NCBI RefSeq assembly: GCF_901709675.1
Contig: NC_051099.1
Coordinates: 5,644,001-5,708,000 of the forward strand
Length of the DNA stretch: 64,000 nucleotides
Direction of reading: 5' to 3'
DNA from: Syngnathus acus
Taxonomy: Eukaryota; Chordata; Actinopteri; Syngnathiformes; Syngnathidae
The notes below the pieces were generated by a model. That model made no database searches and had not been told where the DNA came from. It worked only from the letters and a program-made list of their open reading frames with translations. Made by a program: the position numbers and the translations under genes. Below, one piece after another: positions 60,401 through 64,000 of this stretch (its first letter is position 1; every line of letters begins with the position of its first letter).

Positions 60401-61553
60401 GAGCTGACGTGTACAACATACCCAAGTTTCACTCTGCCTATGGAAGAACAAAAGTATTCTTTAGCTATTATTTCTCCATATCATGTTAAACCATATAAAA
60501 TAATGTTTTATGGCTCAAAGGGTATTCATTGATTTGACTGAATTGTTTTAATAGTCAAGAGGAACAAAAGCATGTACTGTTCTATATACTTGGACATGAA
60601 AGGCCAGATGGTTTATAGTCTTTTAAATAATAAATGCTACACGTCCCCCCCGTGAAGCATACGCAATATGGCGCAGCATTACATGACATCCACTAGCCAG
60701 CCTTCCAAGATAAATCTTTCAAACGTAGCCGTACCGAAGCTTGCAATCAAACTATAACTTTGCCATTTTTTTTCCCTCAGCGATGACCCATAGTCTTTTC
60801 CATTTTTCTATTCTTCCCCAGCACACAGTGTGTACGACGGAATAGAAGGCAGGCTGACACCGGCTGTCACGCTCAGTCCGTGCTATTTTTTATTTGATTT
60901 TTTTGTTCGGCTCCGAGATGACCCACCCTTGTCATCTTTCGGCGCATTAGTGTGACAAAATAGAGAGCAGATTGAAGTGGCAGCATCTGGGCCAGACAGG
61001 GAATGACAATGAATGGATTTTTTTATTTATTTCTTTGTTTCGCCTTACTGTTGAGTGCACACTTTTGCTGTTGTCCAACTTTTGTGATATAGTGCCGCAC
61101 AACATCCATGCCCGAAAGGTATTGAAAAAAAAAATATCCCCTGATCAATTTTACCGTATTAATTGTCAAGAAATGTTCATTGTGACGTTATAGACTAAAT
61201 AGAATGCAGTACTTAGCTTCTACCAGCAGAGGCACTGTTGCTCAGTCCAAACAACTCAACTCTGCCGATGTTGAATAATCTAATAATAAAAATAGTGTCA
61301 ACAATAAAAACTGGATAGACAAAGTATTGCGCATGTGTGAGAAAAAAAAACTAGCATGTCGAGTAGGATGGTGTTATGATGCTTTTGAGCGGCACAATGC
61401 GAGCATCCTAAGCTGCAATTATTGGCAAAGCATTCGGGTGTGGGAGGTAATAAAAGTGTGGCGTCAAGCAGCCATCCCACGCGAGCTTTGTTCCCACAGG
61501 TCAGAGATGAAATGGAGGCTGTGAGGCGACCGGGACGAGAGAGGCCAACGCGT
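57466..61553. other. Unannotated non-coding sequence
   Basis: No gene or repeat is supported. CACTAGCGAGGCTAATTACC to GATTAACTATGAC (58074-58240) is AT-rich and motif-dense and might be conserved non-coding DNA. Confidence 0.55.
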
Positions 61554-61564
61554 AGGTGGCGCTA
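61554..61564 (+). promoter_or_regulatory. Weak CTCF-like core
   Basis: AGGTGGCGCTA matches the right half of the CTCF consensus, but the CCAC left half is replaced by CGCG, so affinity is doubtful. Confidence 0.25.
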
Positions 61565-63896
61565 AAGGGGGAACGCACGGTCACATGTTTCAAACTAGAC
61601 TTAAAAATAAAATTCAATCAAAAAAAAAAAAAAAAGACTCAGTTATTCGATTTTCATAACCGGAACAATGCATAACGCAAACGAACGAGATGAGATTTTG
61701 TTCCGCCATTAGCGTCGGAGCGGAAATTAGAAAGACCTTGTCACGCGAGGTCAAATCAATACAGCGGCAGATTTGCAGCTTCTTATTCGAGGAAAAAAAA
61801 AATATATCTTCTACGCGGATTAACTGCTCTTTCAACCATTTTTCATTTTCAGAAAAGAAGGTATTAATCTGACAGCCAAGCGAAGCCCAACAAACGGCGT
61901 AGTACTTTCTGGAAAAGTTCAAACATTTCTTCTTAATTTGAATTTCCAGTCCAGGATAGATGTTGCTGGCATTTCTCATAAGCCCCAACAATTTGCTGTT
62001 GCTGCTAGCAAAATATTTACACTTTGGCACGCTGCTGAAGTCCGATTTGGGAGGGGGCGAGGGTGGCAGGTTCACCTGTCTTCATTCTTGTCATTGAAAC
62101 TGAAGATAATTAAAGTTGATTGCGAAAGTTTTGTTCTGCAGTCTTTTACCTCCCACGCAGTGCGCGGTGATCACCGTAAAGGCTACTATTAGTCGATAAT
62201 TAGAAGAAAGGCACGACGCGGGAAAAACTGACAGCACAAGCTGTGCCCACACACCTCGCTCCTGATGGCTGCTTGAACCAGAATCAATATGAGAAAGAAA
62301 AAAAAAAAAAAAAAGGTCCCTGACCCGCCAAAAAGGCCCCTCGGTTGTTTGTCCATTAAAGTTTTTGCAGTGGCGTGGAGTGTAGCCACTTTCCTGTCTT
62401 TTTTTTTTTTTTGCTAGCTTTGCCGGGGGAAAGTGCTTACTTTATCTTTACCTCCCGCGGGATTGCATTTCCCGGGACGCTTATTGAATGGCGAGTGCCC
62501 AATGTCTACAAAAGACTCGTGCCGTATAAACAAGGCAGGAAAACCCAACAATGTTGTGCAATAAAGACGGGAGCTGCTCAGGCCCAATTTTGTCGACAAA
62601 GTAAAGAAAGGAGAGGCTCTAAAAGAAAAAAGATTCTCTTTTCAGAATCCAGCGCAGGGCGCTTGAGGGCAGCGGATGACTACAAGCCCCCTCCAGAGGC
62701 TGGATGCCCACACCTCGGGCGCTCCTTGTGAACTGCGTTGGATCCGTGCACTTTGTTTGCCAGAACTGGCAAAGAATGGAGACTACTTTTTCAACCCGGA
62801 GCTGACTCTTCTATGGATGTGAACATTCCACCAGTGACAGACTACAGCCAGGCGGTAACGCTCTACAAAAAAGGGGGGTCCTATTTAGATCTACTGCTAC
62901 AATTGTGCCATTTCTAACCGATTGAACTTCCTCAATGAAAATTTGAATTTTTTTTATTATTATTTAGATGTCGAGCAGATTTCAGGCTGCCTCCGTGTTG
63001 ACTTTGCAGCATTGAATTCCATAAGTGACTATTACTCTCAATACTAAACGTGTCATTCCGACACAGTCTTACAATCGACCATTTCTGTTCCACTTGGCGT
63101 CGGTAACAACCAAGTGGAAAATGGCAAAGACCCTCAAGAACAGAGTCACAATAGCTGTGAAGAAAAAAAAAAAGTGAGCATAGTCGACTCCATTTATATT
63201 GAAGACAGTCGAGAGCCTGAAGGGTCTCATCAGCAGTAAATTTCCTGCAACGTATTACAAGCTGGAGTGTAGTTTCAAATGAAACTGGGAAGAAGTAAGA
63301 TCACTCCAGCCTACCATGCCGACAATAGCGGACGTTACAGACATTCGTTTGCTCCCCGATAACTGCGGCCAAAATGCTGCCTGCTTTGTTTACGTGGTGG
63401 ACGCTGGGTATTAGTGCCGTACTGACGAGCTTGAGTTTTTTTTCTTTTAAGAATCCAGTTTAAGTTCTATGTGTTGCATTTCCTGATTTAGGGTTGTCAG
63501 AGCAATTTTAACTGAATTTATGTATTCATGTCACAAGCCTCTCCCAATTAGTTTTGATTCCTTTCCTACGGTCTCCAATGCCTACAACGTCAAATTGTTC
63601 ACTGTAATTAAACGCCCACGGCAAGTAGGCCGTTTTCCGAACGACAGATTGGCATTCGCGTCCTTTCCCCAACCCCCAGCCCCGCAACGGGCCCCCTCTA
63701 GAGATTCGGAAGCGGAAGGTACGTACTTGACATCCCATCAGCAGACGGCTCACTGACAAGTAGGCCGTAAAGGCTTTTTTCTCGCTTTGATTACACTAAG
63801 TGCACAGAGGCCAGATGCGACCCGAGCCAGTCATCTGTTGGCTTGCCAACAACGCTCGCCGTCGACGGGGATGAAGGAGGGAGGTGCTGCCGGGCA
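61565..63896. other. Unannotated non-coding sequence
   Basis: No gene is supported. Homopolymer runs occur at 61620-61635 (A), 62296-62314 (A) and 62400-62413 (T). The 153-codon minus frame at 61614-62075 lacks motifs and includes codons from the A run. Confidence 0.55.
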
Positions 63897-63917
63897 GGGA
63901 GGGGCGGGGCGGGGCTG
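63897..63917. promoter_or_regulatory. Tandem GC boxes near the right edge
   Basis: GGGAGGGGCGGGGCGGGGC contains two overlapping Sp1/KLF-type GGGGCGGGG sites and fits a G-quadruplex pattern. Such clusters occur in CpG-rich promoters, but the surrounding 200 bp is only moderately CpG-rich, and any start site would lie outside or at the very end of the window. Confidence 0.4.
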
Positions 63918-64000
63918 ACTCGGGTACACTTGGGGTTTCATGTCCCCTGAGGAATGAAAGCATTGTTCTTCATTACACTTGAAGAGGCTTCAGACAGCGA

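Noticed and set aside
61221-61236. CCAGCAGAGGCACTG as a CTCF site
   Set aside because: It lacks one G of the AGGGGGC core, so it is unlikely to be a strong site.
62428-62450. AAAGTGCTTACTTTA as a miR-17-like microRNA
   Set aside because: Only the first 11 bases resemble the mature sequence, and no hairpin partner is present nearby.

Overview
This window looks like non-coding DNA from a ray-finned (teleost) fish, either a long intergenic stretch or a large intron. The main evidence is its repeats. They include several copies of a TA-flanked inverted-repeat element whose ends read ACCGTATTTTCCGG, hAT elements beginning CAGGGGTGTCAAACT with 8-bp target duplications, a tRNA-headed SINE ending in GATTAAAGATTAAAG, and worn LINE fragments. 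I know these repeat types from teleost genomes. I cannot name the species.

No protein-coding gene can be supported with confidence. The longest open frames (about 140-195 codons) are about as many and as long as chance gives in 128 kb of six-frame sequence at this base composition. None resembles a family I recognise except the decayed LINE reverse-transcriptase fragment at 9075-9555. A few short stretches have splice-like borders and open frames (1495-1568, 6013-6437, 29362-29545, 29980-30040, 35171-35206). They are listed at low confidence as exon candidates only.

Layout. 1-5.1 kb: a tRNA-like SINE scrap, a 151-bp hAT miniature element, two copies of the TA-flanked element and a (TA)n tract. 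5.1-14 kb: a minus-strand retroelement 3' part, the LINE relic, an 89-bp tandem duplication, a third TA-flanked element, a full-length non-autonomous hAT and a second tRNA-like scrap. 14-26 kb: mostly featureless, with small tandem duplications near 24 kb. 26-34 kb: a TA-flanked element, minus-strand exon candidates near 29.3-30.0 kb, a strong CTCF-type motif at 31.28 kb and a second full-length hAT inverted relative to the first. 34-40 kb: a LINE 3' tail and a 1.18-kb relative of the TA-flanked family built from repeated modules. 40-54 kb: an intact SINE, two more TA-flanked elements (one holding a nested hAT end), a compound microsatellite of 33 ATAAC units abutting 22.5 GGAT units, and a second LINE tail. 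54-64 kb: unremarkable apart from a homeodomain-motif-rich block at 57.4 kb and GC boxes at the right edge.

I see no operon, defence system, CRISPR array or novel enzyme cluster. What deserves a second look is the transposon structure, the possible signal-peptide first exon at 30.0 kb and a few candidate regulatory blocks.
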